A stretch of 64,000 bases of DNA from Streptomyces sp. NBC_01454 (GCF_036227565.1 NZ_CP109460.1:5332001-5396000); one strand, 5' to 3'; positions 17,725 through 26,905 are shown, counted from the stretch's first letter. The notes: generated from the sequence alone by a model not told the origin. Made by a program: numbers and translations.

Positions 17725-18905
17725 ACGCCCCGGGGAACCCCTCGTCCTCCGGGCCGGATGCCGCACCGCCCCAGGAAGCGCCGCCCCGGCCCCCCTCCCG
17801 CCCCTCTTCCGCGCACCCCCCGCTGCGCTCCCGTACGGTCTTCGCCGCCGCCCATGTGGTGGCCGATCCGTGCGCCGACACCACCCCGGACGGCCCGGCC
17901 GCCCTCGACTGGGACGCCACCCTCGCCTTCCGCCGCCACCTGTGGGCGCAGGGGCTGGGCGTGGCCGAGGCGATGGACACCGCCCAGCGCGGCATGGGCC
18001 TGGACTGGACCGCCGCCGCCGAGCTGATCCGCCGCTCCGGCGCCGAGGCCCGGGCGGTCGGCGGACTCCTCGCCTGCGGCGTGGGAACCGATCAACTGCC
18101 CGCCCATGGAGCGTCGTTGGCCCAGGTGCGGGCCGCCTACGAGGAACAGCTCGCGGTCGTCGAGGACGCCGGCGGCCGGCCCGTCCTGATGGCGTCCCGG
18201 CAGCTCGCCGCGGCCGCCACCGGCCCCGAGGACTACCAGGAGCTGTACGGCCACCTCCTGCGCCAATCGGCCCGGCCGGCGATCCTGCACTGGCTCGGCC
18301 CGATGTTCGACCCGGCGCTGACCGGCTACTGGGGCGGTGCGGACCTCGACGCGGCCACCGGGACGCTCCTGCGGATCGTCGCCGACCACCCGGACCGGGT
18401 CGACGGCGTGAAGGTCTCCCTCCTGGACGCCGGCCGGGAAGTACGGCTGCGCCGCCGGCTGCCCCGGGGCGTGCGCTGCTACACCGGCGACGACTTCCAC
18501 TACCCGGAGCTGATCGCGGGCGACGGACACGGCTTCAGCGACGCCCTGCTGGGCATCTTCGACCCGCTCGCCCAGCGGGCCGCCGACGCCGTATGCCACC
18601 TCGACGCCGGGGGCCCCGGGGGCGAGGCCGCGTTCCGGGCCGCCCTGGACCCGACCGTCGCGCTCTCCCGGCACCTCTTCCAGGCGCCCACCCGCTACTA
18701 CAAGACCGGCATCGTCCTGCTCGCCTGGCTGGCGGGCCATCAGTCGCACTTCACCATGGTCGGCGGGCTGCAGTCGGCGCGCTCGCTGCCGCATCTGCGA
18801 CGCGCCCACCAACTGGCCGACGCGCTGGGCCTGTTCCCGGACCCGGAGCGCGCCGCCGCGCGGATGCGCGCCCTGCTCGCCGTCCACGGGGCGCAGGACG
18901 CATGA
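17721..18905 (+). CDS. DUF993-family, dihydrodipicolinate synthase/aldolase-like protein
   Basis: A 394-residue protein of the DUF993 family, a TIM-barrel group related to the DapA/N-acetylneuraminate lyase aldolases. A 35-residue Pro/Ser/Ala-rich N-terminal tail precedes the barrel. GVKVSLLD places Lys231 where class I aldolases of this superfamily hold the Schiff-base lysine. Other family-like segments are HRWL-type LHWLGPMFDPAL, CYTGDDFHYPEL and YYKTGIVLLAWLAGHQ. GTG at 17721 overlaps the preceding stop, and its own stop overlaps the next ATG, so all three genes are coupled. A retro-aldol or dehydratase role on a keto-sugar made by the upstream dehydrogenase is an inference. Confidence 0.8.
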   Translation: MNAPGNPSSSGPDAAPPQEAPPRPPSRPSSAHPPLRSRTVFAAAHVVADPCADTTPDGPAALDWDATLAFRRHLWAQGLGVAEAMDTAQRGMGLDWTAAAELIRRSGAEARAVGGLLACGVGTDQLPAHGASLAQVRAAYEEQLAVVEDAGGRPVLMASRQLAAAATGPEDYQELYGHLLRQSARPAILHWLGPMFDPALTGYWGGADLDAATGTLLRIVADHPDRVDGVKVSLLDAGREVRLRRRLPRGVRCYTGDDFHYPELIAGDGHGFSDALLGIFDPLAQRAADAVCHLDAGGPGGEAAFRAALDPTVALSRHLFQAPTRYYKTGIVLLAWLAGHQSHFTMVGGLQSARSLPHLRRAHQLADALGLFPDPERAAARMRALLAVHGAQDA

Positions 18906-19759
18906 GCGCCGCCCCGTCCGCGCTCCTGAGCCGGCTCAGCCTCAACCAGCAGACCGTCCGGCAGTGGTCGCTGCCCGAACTGGCCGACGGCTGCGCCCGG
19001 GCCGGTGTACGGGGCGTGGGCCTGTGGCGGGCGCCCGTCCAGGAGTACGGGCCGGCCGCGGCCGCCCGGCTCGTACGGGACGCCGGGCTGCACGTCACCA
19101 GCCTGTGCCGGGGCGGATTCCTCACGGCGGCGGACCCGGGCGAGCGGGCCGCCGCCCTGGACGACAACCGCGCGGCCGTCGACGAGGCGGCCGCCCTCGG
19201 GACGGACACCCTGGTGCTGGTCTCCGGCGGGCTGCCGGCCGGCAGCCGGGACCTGGCCGGGGCCCGGGAGCGGATCGCCGACGCACTGGGTGAGTTGGGG
19301 CCGTACGCGGCGGAGCGGGGCGTGCGCCTGGCGCTCGAACCGCTGCACCCGATGTACGCGGCGGACCGGTGCGTGGTCTCGACCCTCACCCAGGCACTGG
19401 ACCTCGCCGAACGCTTCCCCGCCGCGCAGGTGGGGGTGGTCATCGACACCTACCACCTGTGGTGGGACGACACGGTCGGCGCGCAGATCGGCCGCGCGGG
19501 CGGCGCCGGCGGCGCAGCGTCGCGGATCGCCGCCTTCCAGCTCGCCGACTGGGTCACCCCGCTGCCGGCGGGCGTCCTGCTGGGGCGGGGGCAGCTCGGG
19601 GACGGCGTGGTGGACCTGCGGTGGTTCCGGCGGCGGGTGGAGGCGGCCGGCTACCGCGGCCCGATCGAGGTGGAGATCTTCCAGCCGGCACTGTGGGCCC
19701 GGGACGGCGCGGAGGTGCTGGCGGAGATCGTGGACCGGTTCCGCCGCCACGTCGGGTGA
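18902..19759 (+). CDS. Sugar phosphate isomerase/epimerase-like TIM-barrel protein
   Basis: A 285-residue xylose-isomerase-like TIM-barrel protein and last gene of the Gfo/Idh-DUF993 operon; its ATG overlaps the DUF993 stop (ATGA). Barrel strands with metal-site residues appear in GVRGVGLWRAPV, TDTLVLVSGGLP, RLALEPLHPMY, GVVIDTYHLWWD, AAFQLADWVTP and PIEVEIFQPALW. The conserved Glu, His and Asp positions of the fold are present. It differs clearly from the barrel protein encoded at 14053, so the locus may need two isomerase or dehydratase steps. Relatives include inosose dehydratase and hydroxypyruvate isomerase; I cannot choose between them. Confidence 0.8.
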   Translation: MSAAPSALLSRLSLNQQTVRQWSLPELADGCARAGVRGVGLWRAPVQEYGPAAAARLVRDAGLHVTSLCRGGFLTAADPGERAAALDDNRAAVDEAAALGTDTLVLVSGGLPAGSRDLAGARERIADALGELGPYAAERGVRLALEPLHPMYAADRCVVSTLTQALDLAERFPAAQVGVVIDTYHLWWDDTVGAQIGRAGGAGGAASRIAAFQLADWVTPLPAGVLLGRGQLGDGVVDLRWFRRRVEAAGYRGPIEVEIFQPALWARDGAEVLAEIVDRFRRHVG

Positions 19760-19901
19760 GCCCGGCGGCCCGCGCACCCCGGGCGGGTGGGAAATAACCC
19801 CGCGAAGGCGCACAACCGTTGACGGTTCACAGAAGTCAAAGCTGACGCCTGCCCCGAAAGGGGAGGGATCCGGGGGGATCCGGGGCCGGCGTGGAGGGGG
19901 A

Positions 19902-19936
19902 ATCGAGGGGCCCGACCATCGGACGGGCCCCTCGAT
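19902..19936 (+). terminator. Hairpin terminator after the DUF993 operon
   Basis: A 13-bp perfect stem (ATCGAGGGGCCCG / CGGGCCCCTCGAT) with a 9-nt loop, 140 bp past the operon's last stop and ahead of the RecD2 promoter. Confidence 0.8.
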
Positions 19937-19983
19937 GGTGAGCCGGACACCCCGGCCGGCGGCGCGCTGTCAGAGCCCGGCGG

Positions 19984-19989
19984 TACCGT
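19984..19989 (+). promoter_or_regulatory. Probable -10 element of a leaderless recD2 transcript
   Basis: TACCGT ends six bases before the recD2 ATG and no ribosome-binding site is present, so transcription should begin at or next to the start codon. This is inferred from spacing alone. Confidence 0.45.
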
Positions 19990-19995
19990 CGGTCC

Positions 19996-22287
19996 ATGGT
20001 CAACGCAGCCGTCGTCGAAGGGGTCCTGGAGCGGATCACCTACGCCAACGAGGAGAGCGGCTACACCGTCGCGCGGGTCGACACCGGCCGCGGCGCGGGC
20101 GATCTGCTGACCGTCGTCGGCGCGTTGCTCGGGGCGCAGCCGGGGGAGTCGCTGCGCATGGAGGGCCGCTGGGGCTCCCACCCTCAGTACGGCAAGCAGT
20201 TCACCGTCGAGAACTACACCACCGTCCTGCCCGCCACGATCCAGGGCATCCGCCGCTATCTGGGCTCCGGCCTGATCAAGGGCATCGGCCCGCGGATCGC
20301 GGACCGCATCGTCGAACACTTCGGCACCGACACCCTCGACGTCATCGAGACCGAGCCCGCGCGCCTGGTCGAGGTGCCCGGCCTCGGCCCCAAGCGGACG
20401 AAGCTGATCGGCGCGGCGTGGGAGGAGCAGAAGGCCATCAAGGAGGTCATGGTCTTCCTCCAGGGCGTCGGGGTGTCCACCTCCATCGCCGTGCGGATCT
20501 ACAAGAAGTACGGGGACGCCTCGATCTCCGTCGTCCGCAACCAGCCCTACCGCCTGGCCGCCGACGTCTGGGGCATCGGCTTCCTGACCGCTGACCGCAT
20601 CGCGCAGTCCGTGGGCATTCCGCACGACAGCCCGGACCGCGTCAAGGCGGGCCTGCAGTACGCGCTGTCGCAGTCCACGGACCAGGGCCACTGCTTCCTG
20701 CCCGAGGAACAACTGATCGCCGACGCGGTGAAGTTGCTCGGGGTGGACACCGGTCTGGTCATCGACTGCCTGGGCGAACTGGCCGCGGACCCGGAGGGCG
20801 TGGTCCGCGAGAAGGTGCCGGGCGGCGCGGACGGCGTGCCGGTCACCGCCGTCTATCTGGTGCCGTTCCACCGCGCCGAGATCTCCCTGGCCGGCCGGCT
20901 GACCCGGCTGCTGCGCACGGACGAGGACCGGATGCCGGCGTTCCGGGACGTGGTCTGGGACAAGGCGCTGGCCTGGCTGGCGCGGCGGACGGGCGCCGAG
21001 CTGGCGCCCGAGCAGCAGCAGGCGGTGCGCCTCGCGCTGACCGAGAAGGTCGCGGTGCTCACCGGCGGCCCCGGCTGCGGCAAATCCTTCACGGTCCGTT
21101 CCGTCGTCGAGCTGGCCCGCGCCAAGAAGGCCAAGGTGGTGCTGGCGGCCCCCACGGGCCGCGCCGCCAAGCGGCTCGCGGAGCTGACGGGGGCGGAGGC
21201 TTCCACCGTCCACCGCCTCCTGGAACTGAAGCCCGGCGGGGACGCCGCCTATGACGCGGACCGCCCGCTGGACGCCGATCTGGTGGTCGTCGACGAGGCC
21301 TCCATGCTGGACCTGCTGCTCGCCAACAAGCTCGTCAAGGCGGTGCCGCCCGGCGCCCATCTGCTGCTGGTGGGCGATGTCGACCAGCTGCCGTCGGTGG
21401 GCGCCGGCGAGGTGCTGCGCGATCTGCTCGCCGGGGGAGGGGCCGCACGAGAGGGGGCCGGGGCCTCCCCGGCGGAGTCCGGGGGAGCGCCGGACGGGGG
21501 CGGTGGCCGGGTGGCGGGCGGGCCGGTGCCGGCCGTGCGGCTGACCAGGATCTTCCGCCAGGCCCAGCAGTCCGGGGTGGTCACCAACGCCCACCGCATC
21601 AACTCCGGCGTGCCGCCCCTGACGAACGGCCTGGCCGACTTCTTCCTGTTCGCCGAGGAGGACGCCGAGGAGGCGGCCCGGCTGACGGTGGATGTCGTGG
21701 CCCGCCGGATCCCGGCGAAGTTCGGCCTCGACCCGCGCCGGGACGTGCAGGTGCTCACCCCGATGCACCGCGGTCCGGCCGGGGCGGGCGCCCTGAACGG
21801 CCTGCTCCAGCAGGCCGTCACCCCCGGCCGCCCCGACCTTCCCGAGCGCCGCTTCGGCGGCCGGGTCTTCCGTGTCGGCGACAAGGTCACCCAGATCAGA
21901 AACAACTACGAAAAGGGCCTCAACGGCGTCTTCAACGGCACCGTCGGCGTGGTCACCGGGCTGGACCCGGACGAGCAGCGGCTGACCGTCCGTACCGACG
22001 AGGACGAAGAAGTGCCCTACGACTTCGACGAACTCGACGAACTCGCCCACGCCTATGCCGTGACGATCCATCGCTCGCAGGGTAGTGAATATCCAGCAGT
22101 GGTGATTCCGGTCACCACCAGTGCCTGGATGATGCTGCAGCGCAATCTGCTGTATACCGCCGTGACCCGGGCAAAGCGTCTGGTGGTGCTGGTCGGCTCC
22201 CGAAAGGCCCTCGGACAAGCCGTCCGCACCGTATCCGCCGGTCGGCGGTGCACGGCGCTCGATCACCGGCTCGCCGGTGCGATGTGA
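19996..22287 (+). CDS. recD2: RecD2-like ATP-dependent DNA helicase
   Basis: A 763-residue SF1B helicase of the RecD2 type, a 5'-3' DNA helicase that works without RecBC. The N-terminal domain (1-90) resembles the OB-like RecD2 domain. Helix-hairpin-helix repeats follow (GIGPRIADRIVEHF, VPGLGPKRTKLI). Walker A is GGPGCGKSF (Lys363), Walker B is LVVVDEASM, and motifs IV-VI appear in RLTRIFRQ, TPMHRGPAG and YAVTIHRSQGSEYP. Residues 480-513 (21433-21534) are a Gly/Ala/Pro-rich insert between the motif III segment (GDVDQLPSVGAGEVLRDLL) and RLTRIFRQ; its DNA contains a short palindrome. Likely role: DNA repair or replication-fork processing. Confidence 0.93.
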   Translation: MVNAAVVEGVLERITYANEESGYTVARVDTGRGAGDLLTVVGALLGAQPGESLRMEGRWGSHPQYGKQFTVENYTTVLPATIQGIRRYLGSGLIKGIGPRIADRIVEHFGTDTLDVIETEPARLVEVPGLGPKRTKLIGAAWEEQKAIKEVMVFLQGVGVSTSIAVRIYKKYGDASISVVRNQPYRLAADVWGIGFLTADRIAQSVGIPHDSPDRVKAGLQYALSQSTDQGHCFLPEEQLIADAVKLLGVDTGLVIDCLGELAADPEGVVREKVPGGADGVPVTAVYLVPFHRAEISLAGRLTRLLRTDEDRMPAFRDVVWDKALAWLARRTGAELAPEQQQAVRLALTEKVAVLTGGPGCGKSFTVRSVVELARAKKAKVVLAAPTGRAAKRLAELTGAEASTVHRLLELKPGGDAAYDADRPLDADLVVVDEASMLDLLLANKLVKAVPPGAHLLLVGDVDQLPSVGAGEVLRDLLAGGGAAREGAGASPAESGGAPDGGGGRVAGGPVPAVRLTRIFRQAQQSGVVTNAHRINSGVPPLTNGLADFFLFAEEDAEEAARLTVDVVARRIPAKFGLDPRRDVQVLTPMHRGPAGAGALNGLLQQAVTPGRPDLPERRFGGRVFRVGDKVTQIRNNYEKGLNGVFNGTVGVVTGLDPDEQRLTVRTDEDEEVPYDFDELDELAHAYAVTIHRSQGSEYPAVVIPVTTSAWMMLQRNLLYTAVTRAKRLVVLVGSRKALGQAVRTVSAGRRCTALDHRLAGAM

Positions 22288-22334
22288 GGGTCCCCCCTCT
22301 TTCCCATACAGGGCGAAGGGGGGCAGGATGGGCA

Positions 22335-22360
22335 CTCAGGCGGCACTGAGTGCCGCTGAG
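22335..22360. promoter_or_regulatory. Near-perfect palindrome between recD2 and the citrate synthase gene
   Basis: CTCAG(G)CGGCACT and AGTGCCGCTGAG pair over 12 bp with a single unpaired G. It lies 48 bp after the recD2 stop and 105 bp before citrate synthase. It could be the recD2 terminator or part of the citrate synthase control region; the sequence does not decide. Confidence 0.5.
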
Positions 22361-22464
22361 AGGCCCTATGGCCGACCCCGAGTGCACATCCACGTCTCAA
22401 ATGGGGGAAGGTATAGGCAGTCAGGGCACCTCGAAGAAGAGGCACAACGTCGGTGAGGGATGAC

Positions 22465-23754
<1,290 letters not shown>

Positions 23755-23798
23755 CGGCCGCCCTGTGCCGACAGGCCCCCAAGGTCTGAGACAGAAGA

Positions 23799-23847
23799 AA
23801 GCGCCCCGCCTCCGGATCCCCCCACGGGTCCAGAGCGCGGGGCGCTT
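23799..23847 (+). terminator. Terminator after citrate synthase
   Basis: Arms AAGCGCCCCGC (23799-23809) and GCGGGGCGCTT (23837-23847) form an 11-bp perfect stem with a 27-nt loop, 44 bp after the stop. Confidence 0.75.
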
Positions 23848-24349
23848 CCCTTGTCCCGGTTGGATTCCCCCCACGGGATCCGTCCGGGCGTTCGGGTTGC
23901 ACCGCGATCTGCCGGGACGCGCACATTCGGGAGGGCCGCTCAAAGCTCCCCGGGCGCGTCGCCCCGGCCACGCGTAGCCGGGCACGATCCCCCAAGATCT
24001 GCACGGCTGGTGCAGTGCAAGCCCCGCCGGGGTGCCTGCACTGCCCGGTTAGACTCACGACCCCCCTCAATGGTTACGTTCCCATGAGTGTGATCTGGGT
24101 CTCTTGCCATATGCGGGCGAATGCGGTCAAGAGCCCCGACCTGGAGATCGGGGCCATGAGGTATGGGTGTTGTGTCAGTTGTAAGGGCCGGGTGAATTTT
24201 CCCGGCCGCAAGCCGCCGACCACCACGGAGACGGGCCCGAGGTCGCTCCGGCACCCGCGCGCGCCGTGCGAAGCGATCCGCCCGCGGCCCCCGGAGCCCC
24301 GGCCCTTGCGCGGCCGAACGCTTTTGAGCTCCGCCTTGACACCCGTGGT
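23848..24349. other. 500-bp gap without a supportable gene
   Basis: No frame here shows coding bias over a useful length. A hairpin at 24012-24044 (GCAGTGCA paired with TGCACTGC, 12 of 14 pairs) lies in the middle. A possible short forward ORF begins at ATG 24084 (MSVIWVSCHM...), but it has no ribosome-binding site and its third positions lose G/C bias. The part around 24060-24200 is less GC-rich than the flanks, so a small RNA or regulatory segment is possible. Confidence 0.35.
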
Positions 24350-24399
24350 GCGCGGGGCGCAGATCCTCCCGCCCGTGGCGAGCCGATCTGCGCCCGCGC
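24350..24399 (-). terminator. Terminator of the copZ-like gene
   Basis: Arms 24350-24365 and 24385-24399 (GATCTGCGCCCGCGC against its complement, with one bulged G) form a 15-bp stem with a 19-nt loop, just beyond the copZ stop on the reverse strand. Confidence 0.75.
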
Positions 24400-24417
24400 A
24401 AGGAAGCAGCGCCGGAG

Positions 24418-24705
24418 TCAGGCCGCCTGCCCCACCAGCTCGTACCCCGCCTCGTCGACGGCCGCACGCACGGCCTCCTCGTCCAGGGGGGCCTTCGAGG
24501 TGACGGTCACCAGGCCGGTGGCGGCGACCGCCTGCACCGAGCTGACCCCGGCCAGCTCGCCGAGCTCGGAGGAGACGGCGCCCTCGCAGTGACCGCAGGT
24601 CATGCCGGTGACCTTGTACGTGGTGGTCACCTCGCCGGAGCGGCCGTCGGTGCCGCCGGTGTGGCCGGCGCCTTCCGGGGTGCAGCAGGAGCTGTTCTCG
24701 GTCAT
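24418..24705 (-). CDS. CopZ-like heavy-metal-associated (HMA) copper-binding protein
   Basis: A 95-residue protein whose C-terminal 67 residues form an HMA ferredoxin-like fold with the metal motif GMTCGHC (about residues 34-40). The family binds Cu(I) and passes it to P-type ATPases. An extra N-terminal CC pair (ENSSCCTPE) and a His may add metal ligands. ATG 24705 has AGGAGAGT seven bases ahead; the longer upstream frame is not supported. A CsoR-type operator lies 112 bp upstream, consistent with copper-induced expression. No copper ATPase gene is in the window. Confidence 0.85.
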   Translation of the reverse strand: MTENSSCCTPEGAGHTGGTDGRSGEVTTTYKVTGMTCGHCEGAVSSELGELAGVSSVQAVAATGLVTVTSKAPLDEEAVRAAVDEAGYELVGQAA

Positions 24706-24816
24706 GGGGGACTCTCCTTGTGGTGCCGATGCGTGCTGTGGTGCCAGGTGCCGGAGTGTCGAGCGGGTCATGAGCGGCCCACGCGGCTGCCGGTACCCTC
24801 CGACCCTATGCACCTT

Positions 24817-24833
24817 ATACCCCTAGGGGGTAT
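24817..24833. promoter_or_regulatory. CsoR-type copper-sensor operator
   Basis: ATACCCC-TAG-GGGGTAT is a perfect 7+7 inverted repeat. It closely matches the GC-centred sites described for CsoR regulators, including Streptomyces lividans CsoR. It sits between the copZ-like gene (start 24705, reverse) and the DedA gene (start 24965, forward). No CsoR gene is present, so the regulator acts from elsewhere. Confidence 0.8.
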
Positions 24834-24964
24834 CAATTCCAGCCTTCGTCCCGCACGCCGTCCCGCACACGTACTGCACGGCATACCGCACCGCGTTGCC
24901 GCACGCCCCACCACGCGTCAGCCTTGGGGGTACGGACTCGGGGCGGATCCGAGGAGGCGGCCGG

Positions 24965-25618
24965 ATGGACGTACTCGCCCTCTACGGCCTGCTGGTGCTC
25001 ACCACCCTGCCGCCACTGGTCCCCAACTCCGCCCTGCTCGTCACCGCCGGGGTGCTCGCCTCCCGGGGCCAGGCGTTCCTGCCCCTCGTCCTCGTCGTCG
25101 TCGCGGGCAGCGCACTCGTCGGCGACCTGCTGATGTACCTGGCCGCACGGCGCTTCGGCGGCCCCGTACGCTCCTGGATGCGCCGCAACCCCCGCCGCCG
25201 CGCACTGCTGGAATGGACCTCCGGCCGGATCCAGCGCTACGGCCTGCCCTTCGTGATCGCCGTGCGGTTCCTGCCCAGCGGCCGGATCGTCGGCGCGCTG
25301 GCCTCCGGAGTGCTGCGCTACCCGCTGCGCAAATACGCCCTCGGCGCCGGCATCGCCGAAGCGAGCTGGGTGACCTACTCCGTCGGCCTCGGCTACCTCG
25401 GCAGCGCCGCCGCCGGCCGCCCCCTCTACGCCGCCGGCATCGGCTTCGGCGTCTCCTGCGCCGTCGCCGCCGTGGGCGCCGCGATCCAGTGGGCCGCCCG
25501 CCGCCGCACCCTGCGCACCCCGCCGCAGGAGAGCGGCGAGAGCGAGGGCGGCGGGGCCCGCAAGAGTGACGGGGAGGAGCGCGGCGGCGGACGGCCGTCC
25601 GCCGCGGCCGCGCACTGA
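24965..25618 (+). CDS. DedA/VTT-domain membrane protein
   Basis: A 217-residue polytopic membrane protein of the DedA (VTT/SNARE-associated) family, linked to lipid-carrier recycling and envelope homeostasis. The first hydrophobic segment begins at residue 3. The family's amphipathic motif appears around FVIAVRFLPSGRIVGALASGVLRYPLRKY, with the conserved Arg and Gly-rich turn. Two membrane helices follow (about 125-150 and 155-180). The C-terminal 35 residues are charged and Gly/Ser-rich. ATG 24965 is seven bases after GAGGAGG. It is divergent from the copper protein and may share its CsoR-type control region, which would be unusual for this family. Confidence 0.82.
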   Translation: MDVLALYGLLVLTTLPPLVPNSALLVTAGVLASRGQAFLPLVLVVVAGSALVGDLLMYLAARRFGGPVRSWMRRNPRRRALLEWTSGRIQRYGLPFVIAVRFLPSGRIVGALASGVLRYPLRKYALGAGIAEASWVTYSVGLGYLGSAAAGRPLYAAGIGFGVSCAVAAVGAAIQWAARRRTLRTPPQESGESEGGGARKSDGEERGGGRPSAAAAH

Positions 25619-25626
25619 CGGCCCGC

Positions 25627-26658
25627 TCACCCGCCCGACATCGCCCCGCCCGCACCGGCCCGGACCTCCGCGACGGCGACCGGCGCACCCGTACGGCGCG
25701 AGCGCTCACACGCCTCCGCGACATACAGCGCCTCGAGTGCCTCCGCCGGCGCACAGGGGCTCGGCACCCGGCCCGCGGCGACCTCCGTGAAGACGCCCAG
25801 CTCGGCGACGTAGGCGTCATGGAAGCGCTCCATGAACGTGGCGTACGGGTCGGCCGCCCGGCGCCACGACAGCCCTGCCTCGGCGGACGGCAGCGGCGCC
25901 CGGTCGTCCAGGCCCACGACACGGGTGCCCTCGGAGCCGCAGACCTCCAGCCGGACATCGTGGCCCGCGCCGTTGTAGCGGGTCGCCGTGACCGTGGCCA
26001 GCGTGTCGTCGTCGAAGCGCAGCAGCGCCGCGCAGGTGTCGACATCGTCGCCGTCGGCGAAGAAGGACGCACCGCGGTTGGCGCCCTGGGCATAGACCGA
26101 GACCACCTCCCGGCCGGTGAGCCAGCGCAGGATGTCGAAGTCATGGATGCTGCAGTCCCGGAACAGCCCCCCGGAGGTGGGGATATACGCGGCCGGCGGC
26201 GGCGTCCGGTCACTGGTGCAGGCGCGCAGGGTGTGCAGCCAGCCCAGCTCGCCGGAGCGCAGCGCCGCGCGGGCGGCGCGATAGCCCGCGTCGAAGCGGC
26301 GCTGGAAACCGATCTGCACCGGAACCCCGCAGGCCCGCGCCCGTTCCACCACGCCGACGGTGCCCGGCACGTCCGGCGCCACCGGCTTCTCGCAGAACAC
26401 CGGCACCCCGGCGTCCAGGGCCTGATGGATCAGCGGGGCGTGGGCGCCGGTCGCGGCGGTGATCACCACGCCGTCCAGGTCGTCGGCGTACATCTCCTCG
26501 ATGCCGGGCGCGGCGCGGACGCCGAGGGTGTCCGCCAGCGACGCGGCGCGCGCGGTGTCCACGTCCGCGACCACGAGGCCGGTGACGCCCGGGACGCTGC
26601 GGAGAGTCTGGGCGTGGAAGGCGCCGATGCGCCCGGTGCCGATCAGGCCGATCTTCAT
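25627..26658 (-). CDS. Gfo/Idh/MocA oxidoreductase, inositol 2-dehydrogenase-like
   Basis: A 343-residue dehydrogenase. The NAD site is KIGLIGTGRIGAFHAQTL. EKP occurs in FCEKPVAPD (about residue 93), and the C-terminal half has the family pattern VQIGFQRRFDAGY and GGLFRDCSIHDFDILRWLTG with the catalytic Asp/His pair. These motifs match bacterial inositol/scyllo-inosose dehydrogenases. ATG 26658 follows AAAGGATC; upstream codons run into a purine repeat. It is divergent from the LacI gene, and a LacI operator sits 109 bp upstream, so it is probably the repressor's target. The enzyme at 30816 is a second paralogue in the same region. Confidence 0.83.
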   Translation of the reverse strand: MKIGLIGTGRIGAFHAQTLRSVPGVTGLVVADVDTARAASLADTLGVRAAPGIEEMYADDLDGVVITAATGAHAPLIHQALDAGVPVFCEKPVAPDVPGTVGVVERARACGVPVQIGFQRRFDAGYRAARAALRSGELGWLHTLRACTSDRTPPPAAYIPTSGGLFRDCSIHDFDILRWLTGREVVSVYAQGANRGASFFADGDDVDTCAALLRFDDDTLATVTATRYNGAGHDVRLEVCGSEGTRVVGLDDRAPLPSAEAGLSWRRAADPYATFMERFHDAYVAELGVFTEVAAGRVPSPCAPAEALEALYVAEACERSRRTGAPVAVAEVRAGAGGAMSGG

Positions 26659-26674
26659 GCCGCGGATCCTTTCC

Positions 26675-26740
26675 GGGGAGGGAGGGAGGGAGGGAGGGAG
26701 GGAAGAAGGAAGGAAGGAAGGAAGGGGGGGAGGGAGGGAG
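26675..26740 (+). repeat. 66-bp pure purine tetranucleotide tract
   Basis: GGGA units change to AAGG units and back to GGGA, with no pyrimidine from 26675 to 26740. It lies directly upstream of the Gfo/Idh ribosome-binding site, so the transcript's leader would be pure pyrimidine. Confidence 0.9.
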
Positions 26741-26766
26741 CGAAGGACTCCTCGCACTACGGCGCA

Positions 26767-26780
26767 TTGGAACGGTCCAA
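26767..26780. promoter_or_regulatory. LacI-family operator, site 1 (Gfo/Idh promoter)
   Basis: TTGGAACGGTCCAA is a palindrome centred on CG with a single mismatched pair, a LacI-type architecture. It lies 109 bp before the Gfo/Idh start. A 13-of-14 copy overlaps the LacI start codon. Confidence 0.72.
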
Positions 26781-26891
26781 CGCCCTTCCCCCGGCACCCT
26801 GCATGTCCTGATGTCCGCATGTCAATCGTTCTGCAGGGGGTGTTGGGCGCTGCATTGACGCCCGCCCGGACCGGTGGAAGGATTTCCGTTC

Positions 26892-26905
26892 ATGGAACGG
26901 TCCAA
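26892..26905. promoter_or_regulatory. LacI-family operator, site 2 (over the lacI start codon)
   Basis: ATGGAACGGTCCAA begins with the start codon of the LacI gene and differs from site 1 at one base. Its position implies autorepression by blocking elongation or initiation. Confidence 0.65.

Noticed and set aside
19651..22335. 894-codon reverse open frame over recD2
   Set aside because: Same pattern; the forward strand has all helicase motifs.
24084..24503. Possible Cys-containing small protein starting MSVIWVSCHM
   Set aside because: No ribosome-binding site, loss of third-position bias after about 40 codons, and overlap with the copZ gene and its terminator.
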